From: Rhodococcus sp. UNC23MFCrub1.1
GTDB lineage: Bacteria; Actinomycetota; Actinomycetes; Mycobacteriales; Mycobacteriaceae
NCBI RefSeq assembly: GCF_000686025.1
Contig: NZ_JMLQ01000004.1
Coordinates: forward strand, 434,001 to 498,000
DNA length: 64,000 nucleotides
Direction of reading: 5' to 3'
Below, piece after piece: positions 55,003 through 64,000 of this stretch (its first letter is position 1; the number at the start of each line of letters is the position of its first letter). The notes beneath the pieces were generated by a model that saw only the letters and a list, made by a program, of their open reading frames with translations, was not told the DNA's origin and made no database searches. The translations under genes and the position numbers were made by a program.

Positions 55003-55863
55003 ATGCCGCTGACTCCCGCCGATGTGCACAACGTCGCGTTCAGCAAGCCGCCCATCGGTAAGCGCGGATACAACGAGGACGAGGTCGATGCATTTCTCGA
55101 TCTCGTCGAACAGGAGCTGTCGCGCCTGATCGAGGAGAATGCCGACCTGCGTCAGCGGGTCGGAGAGCTCGATCAGGATCTCGCCGAGGCCAAGAGCTCG
55201 GCAGCGTCGCGTCAGAGCACCCCTGCCCCCGCGCCTGCTCCCACCCCCGCACCGGCACCGCGTCCGGAGCCCGCCAAGCCGGCACCGGTCGTCCAGGCCG
55301 CTCCGGCACCGGCTCCTGCCCCCGCCGCGGCGTCGTCCGCCGGCGATTCGAACATGCAGGCTGCGAAGATCCTGGGTCTCGCCCAGGAGATGGCCGATCG
55401 CCTCACCGGTGACGCGAAGACCGAGTCCGAGCAGCTGCTCGGGAGCGCTCGCGCCAACTCGGACCGTCTGGTCAGCGAGGCGCAGAGCCGCGCCGAGTCC
55501 CTCGTCTCCGAGGCTCGCCAGAAGGCCGACGCACTGCTGTCCGACGCACAGACGCGCTCGGAGACACAGCTGCGCCAGGCCAAGGAGAAGGCCGACGCGC
55601 TCGAGAGCGATGCCGAGCGCAAGCACACCGAGATCATGGCGACCATCAACCAGCAGCGTTCGGTACTCGAGGAGCGCATCGAGCGCCTCAAGACGTTCGA
55701 GCGCGAGTACCGGGTCCGCCTCAAGTCCTACCTCGAGTCCCAGCTGCAGGAACTCGACCAGCGTTCGTCCGCACTGCCGGTCGACAGTGGTCAGGATCCG
55801 TTCAGCAAGGACAACGGCCAGTCGTCGAACTTCGGACAGTCGTACGCCAAGGGCAACAACTGA
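55003..55863 (+). CDS. wag31: DivIVA/Wag31 polar growth scaffold
   Basis: A 286-residue coiled-coil protein that gathers at the poles and directs tip growth. The N-terminal DivIVA domain [20 protein letters not shown] then [18 protein letters not shown] binds membrane. A Pro/Ala-rich linker (residues about 68-115, [15 protein letters not shown]) separates it from a long coiled coil ([21 protein letters not shown] through [17 protein letters not shown]). Length and plan match mycobacterial Wag31. ATG 55003 follows an AAGGGA. Confidence 0.97.
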   Translation: MPLTPADVHNVAFSKPPIGKRGYNEDEVDAFLDLVEQELSRLIEENADLRQRVGELDQDLAEAKSSAASRQSTPAPAPAPTPAPAPRPEPAKPAPVVQAAPAPAPAPAAASSAGDSNMQAAKILGLAQEMADRLTGDAKTESEQLLGSARANSDRLVSEAQSRAESLVSEARQKADALLSDAQTRSETQLRQAKEKADALESDAERKHTEIMATINQQRSVLEERIERLKTFEREYRVRLKSYLESQLQELDQRSSALPVDSGQDPFSKDNGQSSNFGQSYAKGNN

Positions 55864-55929
55864 TCCGTCCTCGTCGAGGCTGTTCCGGGGGGGAACCAGC
55901 GGGGGGATCGAGGGTGAACGGATGAGTGC

Positions 55930-56088
55930 GTGCTTGTTCTGACGCTGGTTCTGGCGGGCGTCGGGTTCGCGTTACTCGTCGTCTCGCTCGTCACGGGATC
56001 CGTGGTGTGGGCCTGGGCCTGCATCGCGGTGTGTCTCGTGGGTGCGGTCCTGCTGCTCGCCGGTGCCCTCGCGGGACGGCGGCGGTAG
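55930..56088 (+). CDS. 52-residue two-helix membrane protein downstream of wag31
   Basis: A short open frame from GTG 55930 to TAG 56088. The product is almost wholly hydrophobic: VLVLTLVLAGVGFALLVVSL, a TGS turn, then VVWAWACIAVCLVGAVLLLA, ending in basic AGRRR, so two helices with the C-terminus inside. A TGA at 55915 bounds the frame, leaving this as the only start. Larger membrane proteins of unknown role (Rv2144c) follow wag31 in mycobacteria, and this looks like a reduced version. No strong ribosome site; existence is supported by composition and position only. Confidence 0.65.
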   Translation: MLVLTLVLAGVGFALLVVSLVTGSVVWAWACIAVCLVGAVLLLAGALAGRRR

Positions 56089-56107
56089 ACTGCCTCACGT
56101 CGAAGTA

Positions 56108-56333
56108 CAGGTAGGTCCAGCGATGATCCGGCCATCACCGGGGAGCTGTCCGGAAGAACGGTCTCGGCCCGCACGGGTCGGTGCTCAGTAGAACCGGACG
56201 GGTCGAGCCCGTCACAGCTCGATCGGAGAGTGGGTCGCCTCGGCGGCCAAGCGGGGTGGTACCGCGGCTTCCGGCGCAGAGTGCCGGTCGTCGTCCCCGT
56301 GCCGCATCGAACGGGCACAGGAGCACCGCAGCC
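56108..56333 (+). ncRNA. Translational T-box riboswitch of ileS
   Basis: The leader has the T-box core AAGCGGGGTGGTACCGCGG at 56249-56267 and an ultra-short Stem I (CGATGATCCGGCCATCACCG then GGGAGC) like other actinobacterial ileS leaders. ATC triplets that could be the isoleucine specifier lie at 56126-56128 and 56134-56136. After the antisequestrator region, GTGCC and GGCAC can pair just ahead of the AGGAG ribosome site. Uncharged tRNA-Ile would free that site, raising IleS translation. Confidence 0.95.
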
Positions 56334-59300
56334 ATGACCACCACCGACGACACCACGACGCCCGACGCGGGGTACCCCCGCGTCCGCTACGCCTCGGAGT
56401 CCGGCAGTCCCGATTTCCCGGCTCTCGAGCAGCAGGTCCTCGCGCACTGGGACGCGGACGGCACGTTCCGAGCCAGCGTCGACGCGCGTGCCGACGCGGA
56501 TGAGTTCGTCTTCTACGACGGGCCGCCCTTCGCCAACGGCCTCCCGCACTACGGCCATCTCCTCACCGGCTACGTGAAGGACCTGATCCCGCGTTTCCAG
56601 ACCATGCGCGGGCGCAAGGTGGAGCGACGGTTCGGCTGGGACTGTCACGGTCTCCCCGCCGAGCTCGAGGCGGAGAAGCAGCTCGGCATCACCGACAAGA
56701 GCCAGATCGACACGATGGGTCTGGCGGAGTTCAACGCGTACTGCAAGCAGTCCGTTCTGCGGTACACCGGCGAGTGGCGCGACTATGTCACGCGCCAGGC
56801 GCGGTGGGTGGACTTCGACAACGACTACAAGACGCTCGACCTGGACTTCATGGAGTCGGTCATGTGGGCGTTCAAGGAACTGCACGACAAGGGCCTGGTG
56901 TACCAGGGCTTCCGCGTGCTGCCCTACAGCTGGTACGAGCAGACGCCGCTGTCGAACCAGGAGACCAGGCTCGACGACGCCTACAAGATGCGTCAGGACC
57001 CAGCGGTCACGGTGCGGATGACGTTGAGCGCGCCCGGCTCCCCGCTCGACGGTGCGGACGCACTGATCTGGACCACCACCCCGTGGACCGTGCCGTCCAA
57101 CCTGGCGATGGCCGTACGCCCCGACATCGACTACGTGCAGATCGAGGACGGCGCGGGCGGCCGTGTCGTGCTCGCCCGAGATCGGGTGTCGCACTACGCC
57201 CGTGAGTTCGGCGACGAGCCCGTGGTGGTGTCCGAACACACCGGTGCCGATCTGATCGGTCTCGCCTACGCGCCGCCGTTCGATTTCTTCCTCGGTCACG
57301 AGAACAGTCACCGTGTGCTGTCGGCCGACTACGTGACCACCGACTCCGGTACCGGAATCGTCCACCTCGCACCGGCTTTCGGTGAAGAGGACATGGACGT
57401 CGCCACGGCCAACGGCATCGAGGTGGTGCAGCCGCTCGATGCGGGCGGCAAGTTCACCGCGATGGTGCCGCCGTACGAGGGGCTGATGATCTTCGATGCC
57501 AACCCGGTGATCATCAAGGACCTCAAGGCGTCGGGAAAGCTGGTGCGGCACGAGACGATCGAGCACTCGTACCCGCACAGCTGGCGTTCGGGTCAGCCGC
57601 TGATCTACATGGCGGTGCCGTCGTGGTTCGTCTCCGTCACCAGTTTCCGCGACCGGATGGTCGAGCTGAACCAGGACATCACGTGGGTGCCCGAGCACAT
57701 CCGCGACGGCCAGTTCGGCAAGTGGCTCGAAGGTGCGCGTGACTGGAACATCAGCCGAAACCGGTACTGGGGCAGCCCCATCCCGGTGTGGGTGTCGGAC
57801 GACCCCGCGTACCCGCGCACCGACGTGTACGGCAGTCTCGACCAGATCGAGGCGGACTTCGGCGTCCGTCCGAACGACCTGCACCGGCCGTTCATCGACG
57901 AGCTGACCCGTCCCAACCCGGACGACCCCACGGGCCGGTCCGTCATGCGTCGAGTCCCCGAGGTACTGGACTGCTGGTTCGAGTCGGGCTCGATGCCGTT
58001 CGCCCAGGTGCACTACCCGTTCGAGAACGCCGAGTGGTTCTCCACGCACAACCCGGGCGACTTCATCGTCGAGTACAACGGTCAGACGCGTGGGTGGTTC
58101 TACACCCTCCACGTCCTGGCGACGGCGCTGTTCGACCGGCCCGCCTTCCGGACGGTCGCGGCACACGGCATCGTGCTGGGCGAGGACGGGCTCAAGATGA
58201 GCAAGTCCAAGGGCAACTACCCGGACGTCAACGAGGTGTTCGACCGCGACGGCTCCGATGCCATGCGGTGGTTCCTCATGTCGTCCCCGATCCTGCGGGG
58301 CGGCAACCTGATCGTCACCGAGCAGGGCATCCGCGAGGGTGTGCGGCAGGCACTGCTGCCGATGTGGAACGCGTGGAGTTTCCTGCAGCTGTACGCGTCG
58401 AAGCCGGGGACGTGGCGGACCGATTCCACCAACGTGCTCGATCGCTACATCCTGGCCAAGTTGGCCGAGACCACGCGCGTCATCACCGAGGCGTTGGAGG
58501 CGGTCGACATCGCGGGGGCGTGCGACGAGTTGCGTCAGTTCTGCGACGCGCTGACCAACTGGTACGTGCGGCGTTCGCGTCAGCGCTTCTGGAACGAGGA
58601 CGCCGACGCGATCGACACTCTGCACACGGTGCTCGAGGTGCTCACCCGCGTCGCGGCCCCGATGCTCCCGCTCGTCAGCGAGGTCGTCTGGCGGGGACTC
58701 ACCGGTGGGCGCTCCGTGCATCTCGCGGACTGGCCGGTGGTCGGTACCGAGTTGCCGGCCGATCCCGAGCTGGTCGCGGCGATGGACGAGGTCCGCACCG
58801 TCTGCGGCGCGGCACTGTCGCTGCGCAAGGCGAAGAACCTGCGCGTCCGCCTGCCGCTGCAGGAGCTCACCGTCGCCGCCGACGACGCCGAGCGGCTGCG
58901 CCCGTTCGCGGACCTCATCGCCGACGAGGTGAACGTCAAGCGTGTCGATCTCACCGAGAACGTCGACGTGCACGGCCGTTTCGAGCTCGTCGTCAACGCC
59001 CGCGTGGCCGGTCCGCGTCTGGGCAAGCAGGTGCAGGCGGTCATCAAGGCGGTCAAGGCAGGGGAGTGGAGCGAGACCGACGGCGTCGTCACGGCAGCAG
59101 GTCTCGAGCTGCTGCCCGAGGAGTTCACCCGGCGCCTGGTCGCGGCGGAACCGGAGTCGACGGCGGCGCTCCCGGGCAATGCCGGGCTGGTCGTGCTCGA
59201 CTCGGAGGTCACCGAGGAGCTCGAGGCCGAGGGGTGGGCCAAGGATCGCATCCGCGAGTTCCAGGACGCCCGACGCTCCGCGGGTCTGGACGTGTCCGAC

Positions 59301-59468
59301 CGCATCGCGGTGACGGTCGACGTTCCCGCCGAGCGCCGGTCCTGGTTCGACACGCACCGCGATCTCATCGCCGGCGAGATCCTGGCCACCGATCTGCAGG
59401 TCGGCGATCCGGGTTCGGCAGCAGTCGATCTCGGCGACGGAGTGCGGGCATCGCTGGTGAAGGCCTGA
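56334..59468 (+). CDS. ileS: Isoleucyl-tRNA synthetase
   Basis: A 1044-residue class I synthetase. The HIGH-type motif is [13 protein letters not shown], the KMSKS loop [17 protein letters not shown], and the editing domain has [15 protein letters not shown]. The protein is of the eukaryote-like IleS type common in mycobacteria (a mupirocin-insensitive class in other bacteria; not tested here). ATG 56334 is 13 bases after the start of the leader's GGAG (56320-56323). The frame is open upstream through the T-box, but that part is not protein. dinB starts four bases after the stop. Confidence 0.97.
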   Translation: MTTTDDTTTPDAGYPRVRYASESGSPDFPALEQQVLAHWDADGTFRASVDARADADEFVFYDGPPFANGLPHYGHLLTGYVKDLIPRFQTMRGRKVERRFGWDCHGLPAELEAEKQLGITDKSQIDTMGLAEFNAYCKQSVLRYTGEWRDYVTRQARWVDFDNDYKTLDLDFMESVMWAFKELHDKGLVYQGFRVLPYSWYEQTPLSNQETRLDDAYKMRQDPAVTVRMTLSAPGSPLDGADALIWTTTPWTVPSNLAMAVRPDIDYVQIEDGAGGRVVLARDRVSHYAREFGDEPVVVSEHTGADLIGLAYAPPFDFFLGHENSHRVLSADYVTTDSGTGIVHLAPAFGEEDMDVATANGIEVVQPLDAGGKFTAMVPPYEGLMIFDANPVIIKDLKASGKLVRHETIEHSYPHSWRSGQPLIYMAVPSWFVSVTSFRDRMVELNQDITWVPEHIRDGQFGKWLEGARDWNISRNRYWGSPIPVWVSDDPAYPRTDVYGSLDQIEADFGVRPNDLHRPFIDELTRPNPDDPTGRSVMRRVPEVLDCWFESGSMPFAQVHYPFENAEWFSTHNPGDFIVEYNGQTRGWFYTLHVLATALFDRPAFRTVAAHGIVLGEDGLKMSKSKGNYPDVNEVFDRDGSDAMRWFLMSSPILRGGNLIVTEQGIREGVRQALLPMWNAWSFLQLYASKPGTWRTDSTNVLDRYILAKLAETTRVITEALEAVDIAGACDELRQFCDALTNWYVRRSRQRFWNEDADAIDTLHTVLEVLTRVAAPMLPLVSEVVWRGLTGGRSVHLADWPVVGTELPADPELVAAMDEVRTVCGAALSLRKAKNLRVRLPLQELTVAADDAERLRPFADLIADEVNVKRVDLTENVDVHGRFELVVNARVAGPRLGKQVQAVIKAVKAGEWSETDGVVTAAGLELLPEEFTRRLVAAEPESTAALPGNAGLVVLDSEVTEELEAEGWAKDRIREFQDARRSAGLDVSDRIAVTVDVPAERRSWFDTHRDLIAGEILATDLQVGDPGSAAVDLGDGVRASLVKA

Positions 59469-59472
59469 CGGT

Positions 59473-60816
59473 GTGAGCGGCGGGTCGGCCGAGCGCAGCA
59501 GACGCTGGGTGTTGCATCTCGACATGGACGCGTTCTTCGCGTCGGTCGAGCAGCTCACCCGGCCGACGCTGCGGGGCCGACCCGTGCTCGTCGGCGGTGG
59601 CGGTGGTCGAGGCGTCGTGGCGGGATGCAGCTACGAGGCACGCGTGTTCGGTGCCCGGTCGGCGATGCCGATGCACCAGGCTCGACGACTCGTCGGATCC
59701 GGTGCGGTGGTGGTGCCGCCCCGCGGCAAGGTCTACTCGGCTCTCTCCACCGTCGTCTTCGACACCGTGCGGCGCGTCGTGCCGGTGATCGAACAGCTCT
59801 CGCTCGACGAGGCGTTCGGTGAGCCCGCGGAGTTGGCGGGAGCGACCGTCGCCGAGGTGGAGGAGTTCTGCGCCGCGCTGCGTGCGTCAGTCCTGGACGC
59901 GTCCGGGCTCGTCGCCTCCATCGGAGCAGGAGCGGGCAAGCAGATCGCGAAGATCGGCTCGGGTCTCGCGAAGCCGGACGGCATCCGGGTGGTCTCTCCG
60001 GCGGACCAGGCCGCTCTCCTCGAGACTCTGCCGGTGCGGAAGTTGTGGGGCATCGGGCCGGTGGCCGAGGACAAGCTCCGCCGACTGGGAGTGCACACGG
60101 TCGGTGCATTCGCCGCGATGCCGGAGGCGGAGGCCGCGTCCGTACTCGGTTCCGCCGTCGGCCCCAGCCTGCACCGTCTCGCACGTGGTCTCGACGATCG
60201 ACCCGTGGCGGAACGCGCCGAGTCCAAACAGGTCAGTGCCGAGACCACCTTCGCCACCGACATCGTCGACATGGCCGGGTTGCGATCCGCCATCGTCGCC
60301 AGCGCGGAGGCCGCCCACACCCGATTGGCGAAGGACGGGCGGGCGGCCCGCACCGTCGTCCTCAAGCTCCGCAAGTCCGACATGAGCATCGTGACCCGTT
60401 CGGCCACACTGCCGTACGCGACGGTCGATCTGGCGACGATCGTGGCCACCGCGCAGCGGCAGGCTCTCGATCCGCGCGAGCTCGGCAGTATCCGACTTGT
60501 GGGCGTGGGCCTCGCCGGGCTGTCGACGGTCCGGCAGGAGTCGCTGTTCCCCGAACTCGACCAGGAGGGCCTCGACGTCGACTCCTCGGTCACCGCGGCC
60601 GAGCCCGCGCCGGTCGTCACGAGCGACGTCCTGCTCTGGCGGCCGGGGCTCGACGTCCGACACGACGAGTACGGCCACGGGTGGGTGCAGGGCGCAGGGC
60701 ACGACGTGGTGACCGTGCGGTTCGAGACGCGGAGCACGGGCCCCGGGGTGGCGCGGACCTTCTCCGGAGACGACGAGCACCTCGCGGTGGCGGATCCGAT
60801 GGACAGTCTGGCCTGA
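59473..60816 (+). CDS. dinB: DNA polymerase IV (DinB1-like Y-family polymerase)
   Basis: A 447-residue translesion polymerase. Catalytic acids are in [16 protein letters not shown] (Asp17, Asp19) and [27 protein letters not shown] is the fingers region, a helix-hairpin-helix follows ([17 protein letters not shown]), and the little finger ends with RQESLFPEL, a beta-clamp binding motif. About 70 further residues ([20 protein letters not shown]) make a small C-terminal domain seen in actinobacterial DinB1. GTG 59473, four bases after ileS; cotranscription is likely. Confidence 0.95.
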   Translation: MSGGSAERSRRWVLHLDMDAFFASVEQLTRPTLRGRPVLVGGGGGRGVVAGCSYEARVFGARSAMPMHQARRLVGSGAVVVPPRGKVYSALSTVVFDTVRRVVPVIEQLSLDEAFGEPAELAGATVAEVEEFCAALRASVLDASGLVASIGAGAGKQIAKIGSGLAKPDGIRVVSPADQAALLETLPVRKLWGIGPVAEDKLRRLGVHTVGAFAAMPEAEAASVLGSAVGPSLHRLARGLDDRPVAERAESKQVSAETTFATDIVDMAGLRSAIVASAEAAHTRLAKDGRAARTVVLKLRKSDMSIVTRSATLPYATVDLATIVATAQRQALDPRELGSIRLVGVGLAGLSTVRQESLFPELDQEGLDVDSSVTAAEPAPVVTSDVLLWRPGLDVRHDEYGHGWVQGAGHDVVTVRFETRSTGPGVARTFSGDDEHLAVADPMDSLA

Positions 60817-60954
60817 GGCTCACCGATCGAGTCCTGTGACCCATCCGCGGGGCGCGCACCGCCGAATACGCGTGACTGCGGCGTCTGTCGCCGCACCCGT
60901 ACGACGAGGAGTGCCCGTGCCCGGCACCGAGTTCACGCTGCGAGCCTCGCTCCC

Positions 60955-61593
60955 ATGGTGAGCGATCAGCGGCACCCGCTAGCGGGTCTGCGCGGAGCCG
61001 AGTGGGTCGCCGTCTGTGCAGATCTCCTGCACGCGGACGGAGCGACCGCGGTACTCACCTCCGCGCACGCCCCGGACAGCAGGCGCGTGCTGTACCCGAC
61101 CGCCCACGATGCCGTGCAACTGGCGGATCTGCAGTACCTCCTGGGCGAGGGACCCCACGCGGAGACGATGGCGGACGGTCGGATGCACAGTGTGTCGGTC
61201 GACTCGGCGGCGGATTGCGCGCGATGGCCCCTGCTGGTCGACTGTCTCATCGAGTCTGGGGTGCGATGGGTCCGGACCGTCGCGCTCGGAACAGCCAGCC
61301 GGGTCGGCACCCTGCAGTGCCACGGACGCGGTCCCCTCGGCACACCCGACGAGAGGACCGTCGCGGCGGTGGGCAGACTCGCCGATGTGCTGGGCGACGA
61401 ACTGGTCACCTCCGGCCTGGCAGGCGTACCGGCGGATCCGGGCGGTGAGTGCGACCTGATCGACGAGGCCATCGGTGTCCTGGCCGGTCGTCACCGGATC
61501 GACGCGCCCGCGGCGTCGGCCGTGCTGCGGGCGGCGGCGTTCGCGGCGGATCGCACGGTGGCACTCCAGGCCCGAGCCGTTCTCGACGTCTGA
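60955..61593 (+). CDS. GAF/ANTAR-like regulatory protein
   Basis: A 212-residue protein. Residues about 15-150 resemble a GAF sensor (WVAVCADLLHADGATAVL, LQYLLGEGPHAETMADGR, VGTLQCHGRGPLG). The C-terminal 50 residues (IDEAIGVLAGRHRIDAPAASAVLRAAAFAADRTV) have the helical spacing of an ANTAR RNA-binding domain, but several usual positions are changed, so RNA binding is uncertain. ANTAR proteins act as antiterminators. No kinase or operon partner is adjacent. ATG 60955 or GTG 60958. Confidence 0.75.
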   Translation: MVSDQRHPLAGLRGAEWVAVCADLLHADGATAVLTSAHAPDSRRVLYPTAHDAVQLADLQYLLGEGPHAETMADGRMHSVSVDSAADCARWPLLVDCLIESGVRWVRTVALGTASRVGTLQCHGRGPLGTPDERTVAAVGRLADVLGDELVTSGLAGVPADPGGECDLIDEAIGVLAGRHRIDAPAASAVLRAAAFAADRTVALQARAVLDV

Positions 61594-61825
61594 GCGGTGT
61601 GTCGGCAGCATCTGTCGACGCCCGGGACGACACGAGGAGGTTTCGGCGTCCGAACTGCTCGTCGTGACGGTCTTCCGGCGCTCGTTCCTTCCGTGTCTTC
61701 GGCGTTACCGGTGACATGCGGGAAATGCGTTCGTGCAATTGTGATGTGTGCGAACAAGTACTGTCACCCGACATTTCCGTCCGTTACTGTGACCGAGTCC
61801 ACTGACCTTCGGGGAAAGGCTCGTC

Positions 61826-62473
61826 ATGAATGTCAGACTTCTCGCTCGGGCGTGTGCAGCGGCGTCTGTCGCCGCTGCGGCCCTGGTCGTTCCCAGCGCT
61901 GTGGCCACCGCGGCGCCGTGTACGGACGTCGACGTCTCGTTTGCACGCGGGACCGGTGAACTGCCCGGACTCGGCATCACCGGTGGACCTTTCACCAGCA
62001 GTGTCACCTCCACGCTCGCCGGACGGTCCGTCAGCACCTACGCCGTGAACTACGCTGCCGACTTCTCGCAGGCCAGCGCCGGGCCCGGCTCGCGTGACCT
62101 GGTCGCGCACATCACCTCCGTCGCAGCAGCATGTCCTGCAACGCAATTCATCATCGGTGGGTACTCACAGGGTGCCACTGTGGTCACCAATGCCGTGGGT
62201 CTGCGCACCCCGAGCAGTCTCACCGGTTCCGTGCTGCCCGCCGGTGTCGCCGACAGGGTCGAGGCCGTCGTCGTGTTCGGCAACCCGTTCGGTCTGACCG
62301 GGAGGACCATCGAGTCGGCGAGCGGAACCTACGGCCCGCGCGCCCGCAGTTTCTGCAACTTCGGAGACCCGGTGTGCCAGATCGGCGGATTCAATTCCTT
62401 TGCGCATCTCACCTACGCGAGCAATGGCAGCGCGGGTCAGGGTGCGACATTCGCAGCCTCCCGAATCAGCTGA
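61826..62473 (+). CDS. Secreted cutinase-family esterase
   Basis: A 215-residue exported alpha/beta hydrolase. A signal peptide ends at ATAA-PC near residue 30. The cutinase nucleophile is Ser114 in IGGYSQGAT, Asp181 in NFGDPVCQ and His194 in NSFAHLTY complete the triad, and cysteines at 32, 103, 177 and 184 can form the two family disulfides. Mycobacterial relatives hydrolyse lipid or polyester bonds, including envelope esters. A GGGGAAAGG site precedes ATG 61826. No neighbour suggests a specific substrate. Confidence 0.93.
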   Translation: MNVRLLARACAAASVAAAALVVPSAVATAAPCTDVDVSFARGTGELPGLGITGGPFTSSVTSTLAGRSVSTYAVNYAADFSQASAGPGSRDLVAHITSVAAACPATQFIIGGYSQGATVVTNAVGLRTPSSLTGSVLPAGVADRVEAVVVFGNPFGLTGRTIESASGTYGPRARSFCNFGDPVCQIGGFNSFAHLTYASNGSAGQGATFAASRIS

Positions 62474-62784
62474 ATCGCTCATTGTTCGACTGATCGGAGC
62501 TCGGTGGACTGAATGTGCGCGGTGCATGCAGGTTCGGCGTCGAACCCGGCATCCTCCACCCGGCCAGGGGTTCGCCCCGTGCGCAGCGCGTGGTGTTCTG
62601 CGCAGGATGCAGAGTGCGCGCTACCCCGTGCGGTGCGCGCGGCGGCCACCGCGCCGGCCGACGCCGCCCACCCTGTGACCCCTCTCGAGAGCGCGACGAG
62701 CTTTACCGTTTCCTCAGAACTGGTCGGTAAGGTCTGGCCCGACGCTCGATACCGAGTCAACTCACGAGATGTAAGGACGTACAC
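62474..62784. other. Intergenic region between cutinase and MTB12-like genes
   Basis: These 311 bases separate two secreted-protein genes. A frame of 91 codons crosses it but has biased, unpatterned composition and no ribosome site, and it runs into the next gene. TTACCG and CGGTAA at about 62703 and 62724 form loose inverted half sites upstream of the lipoprotein gene, perhaps promoter-linked. I see no RNA gene or strong hairpin. Confidence 0.4.
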
Positions 62785-63297
62785 GTGAAGCTTCCCCGTA
62801 CCGGACGCGCACTGGTGGCAGGCATGGCAGTCGCCGCCGCCCTGACGATGACGGCGTGCAGCAGCGGCGAGGACGGCGGCACCACCGACGCCACCACGTC
62901 GGCAGCCACCACCTCCAGCGCAGTTGCCGAGGCACCGTCCGATCTCCCCCCGGTTCCCACCGCCGAGGAGCTGAACACGCGCCTGCAGGAGAGCCTCGAT
63001 CCCAACGTGCCGCTCGAGCAGAAGGTCCAGTACGTGCAGGGCGCGGAAGCTGATCCGGAGCTCATCAACAAGGTCGCCGAGGCCGCTCGCGTGAACAACG
63101 CGAAGATCCAGGTCCTCGACGTGACCGATCTGGGCGACGGCACGCTCAGCTCCAACGCCACCATCGATCTCGGTGGCCAGGTCAACCCGCTCCAGGTCGC
63201 CTACGTGGCCGAGGACGGGGAGTGGAAGCTGTCGAAGGACAACGCTTGCGCGATCGTGTCGCTGGCGCAGCTGACCTCGCCTGCCTGCACCGCCTGA
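62785..63297 (+). CDS. Lipoprotein with MTB12-like (low molecular weight antigen) domain
   Basis: A 170-residue lipoprotein. MKLPRTGRALVAGMAVAAAL leads to lipobox MTAC (Cys25), then an acidic Ser/Thr linker. From about residue 55 the domain resembles MTB12/CFP2 (PPVPTAEELNTRLQESLDPNVPLEQKVQYV), closing with YVAEDGEWKLSKDNACAIVSL. It is surface-anchored; function unknown, although mycobacterial members are abundant secreted antigens. GTG 62785 has AAGGA seven bases upstream. Confidence 0.88.
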   Translation: MKLPRTGRALVAGMAVAAALTMTACSSGEDGGTTDATTSAATTSSAVAEAPSDLPPVPTAEELNTRLQESLDPNVPLEQKVQYVQGAEADPELINKVAEAARVNNAKIQVLDVTDLGDGTLSSNATIDLGGQVNPLQVAYVAEDGEWKLSKDNACAIVSLAQLTSPACTA

Positions 63298-63317
63298 CAC
63301 CGCAGTACCGACCACAC

Positions 63318-63351
63318 GACGCCGGCATCACCTTCGGGTGGTGCCGGCGTC
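63318..63351. terminator. TTCG-loop bidirectional terminator
   Basis: A 15-bp stem (GACGCCGGCATCACC at 63318-63332 with 63337-63351, one wobble) capped by TTCG. TTCG is an exceptionally stable RNA tetraloop when closed by C-G, as here. It lies 20 bases after the MTB12-like stop and eight bases from the end of the convergent gene, so it probably serves both. Confidence 0.85.
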
Positions 63352-63359
63352 GTCGTGTC

Positions 63360-64000
63360 TCAGCGCAGCCGGTCGGCGGCGGTGCGCGCGAGCGTCCGCA
63401 CCAGGTCGGGGTCGACGGGCTCGGTCCCGGTGGCCACCAGTTGGCTCAGGGTGGATCCGGAGACGGTGAGGATCGCGTCCGTCGTCAGGGACACGCCGTC
63501 GCTGCTCACCGCGAGTCGCACCGCCACGGAGGCGTCGCCGATCGGGGCGACGTCGGTGAGCAGGGTCGAGGAGCCGACGCGGTAGTCCACCCGCACACCG
63601 TCGGCGTCCGTGCCGCTGAAGGTCGCGCATCGTGTGAGCGAGTCCTGCACGGCCGCGAATGCGGTGAGGGCGCCGGGACCGTCGTAGCTCGCGGCGTCCT
63701 GGTCGATCGACGAGAAGTCGGGTCCGCCGTAGGAGACGGATGCGGCGCTGATGACGCCGGGCACCTGGGTGGCGATGGGCGCCAGCACCGCGGCGCACTC
63801 GGCGGGGTCGGTGCTCGACCGGTCCTCGGCCGTCGCGCCCGGAGCGCTGGGGTCGAGCGGAGGCAGGTCGTAGCCGGTGTAGCCGGGTGGGAGGTCGGCG
63901 ATGCTCAGGAGCCGACCGGCGAGCAGAGCGTTGTCGGTGATCGGGCCGGTGCCGGTGGCCGACGGCGGAGGGACCGGAGTGAAGGCGGGGAGCCCGACGG
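63360..64000 (-). CDS. Partial secreted/sensor-domain-like hypothetical protein
   Basis: The frame is open from the right edge of the window to a stop at 63360-63362 (about 212 residues; N-terminus missing). It reads through LLSIADLPPGYTGYDLPPLD, CAAVLAPIATQVPGV, then beta-rich repeats (SVAVRLAVSSDGVSLTTDAI) and ends LVRTLARTAADRLR. The leading PPP/SATG linker and two Cys are like extracellular sensor-type domains (PknH_C- or DUF5642-like) of mycobacterial lipoproteins. That assignment is tentative. The ATG at 63788 inside the frame is not the start. Confidence 0.7.
   Translation of the reverse strand, partial: VGLPAFTPVPPPSATGTGPITDNALLAGRLLSIADLPPGYTGYDLPPLDPSAPGATAEDRSSTDPAECAAVLAPIATQVPGVISAASVSYGGPDFSSIDQDAASYDGPGALTAFAAVQDSLTRCATFSGTDADGVRVDYRVGSSTLLTDVAPIGDASVAVRLAVSSDGVSLTTDAILTVSGSTLSQLVATGTEPVDPDLVRTLARTAADRLR

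Noticed and set aside
56181..56333. Longer IleS N-terminus through the leader
   Set aside because: The in-frame codons are the T-box riboswitch core; the ATG at 56334 has a proper ribosome site.
55791..59558. A 1255-codon open frame antisense to ileS
   Set aside because: It mirrors ileS codon usage in a high-GC genome; the product is rich in His/Arg/Val with no fold, and ileS on the other strand is unmistakable.
62513..62788. A 91-codon frame between the cutinase and MTB12-like genes
   Set aside because: No ribosome site, no recognisable domain, and it overlaps the next gene's start; treated as intergenic.

Overview
The window is high-GC actinobacterial chromosome, almost certainly Rhodococcus in the broad sense (order Mycobacteriales). 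Gene order follows the Mycobacterium tuberculosis stretch Rv2193 to Rv2144c (ctaE, trpD, pimB, fadD15, TB16.3, aroG, pknL, mptA, lppM, mraZ to wag31), then continues with ileS and dinB. Many starts are GTG. Genes for mycolic-type cell walls (lipomannan enzymes, meso-DAP-type MurE, Wag31, SepF) and a carotenoid set with the Rhodococcus-type CrtO ketolase point to a pigmented rhodococcus. I see no insertion sequence, prophage, CRISPR array, tRNA or rRNA.

Layout. 1-2689: end of the cytochrome bc1/aa3 locus (qcrC fragment, ctaE), a hypothetical gene and trpD. 2691-8682: a stand-alone RAM-domain protein, a DEDDh exonuclease/GIY-YIG fusion, a small Cys-rich protein, two secreted NlpC/P60 hydrolases (the first behind a ydaO-type c-di-AMP riboswitch, both carrying one 16-bp upstream box) and a HExxH lipoprotein. 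8709-19560: envelope lipid and glycan genes (pimB, fadD15, PlsC-like acyltransferase, GT87 mannosyltransferase) with SRPBCC proteins, an ArsA-like ATPase, a ROK kinase, the AS exoribonuclease and DAHP synthase. 19576-22127: kinase PknL and its Rv2175c-type partner, divergent.

22140-33805: two minus-strand operons in which carotenoid genes alternate with lipomannan-associated genes: crtE-crtI-mptA-crtB, and GNAT-crtO-cruF-lppM-GT2, with a plus-strand metF between them. Predicted chemistry: GGPP to phytoene (CrtB), desaturation (CrtI), ketolation (CrtO), 1',2'-hydration (CruF) and glycosylation (GT2). No lycopene cyclase is seen here. 34056-35164: a HEPN-family gene and a DUF3040 membrane protein behind two adjacent hairpins.

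35550-56088: the division and cell wall (dcw) cluster, mraZ-rsmH-ftsL-pbpB, then murE-murF-mraY-murD-ftsW-murG-murC-ftsQ-ftsZ-pgeF-yggS-sepF-yggT-wag31 and a 52-codon membrane ORF. Most junctions are 4-base ATGA or GTGA overlaps. The mraZ promoter region has a perfect palindrome and a MraZ box at 10-bp spacing. Two hairpins split pbpB from murE. 56108-59468: translational T-box and ileS. 59473-64000: dinB, a GAF/ANTAR-like regulator, a cutinase, an MTB12-like lipoprotein, a TTCG-loop bidirectional terminator and a partial secreted protein on the minus strand.
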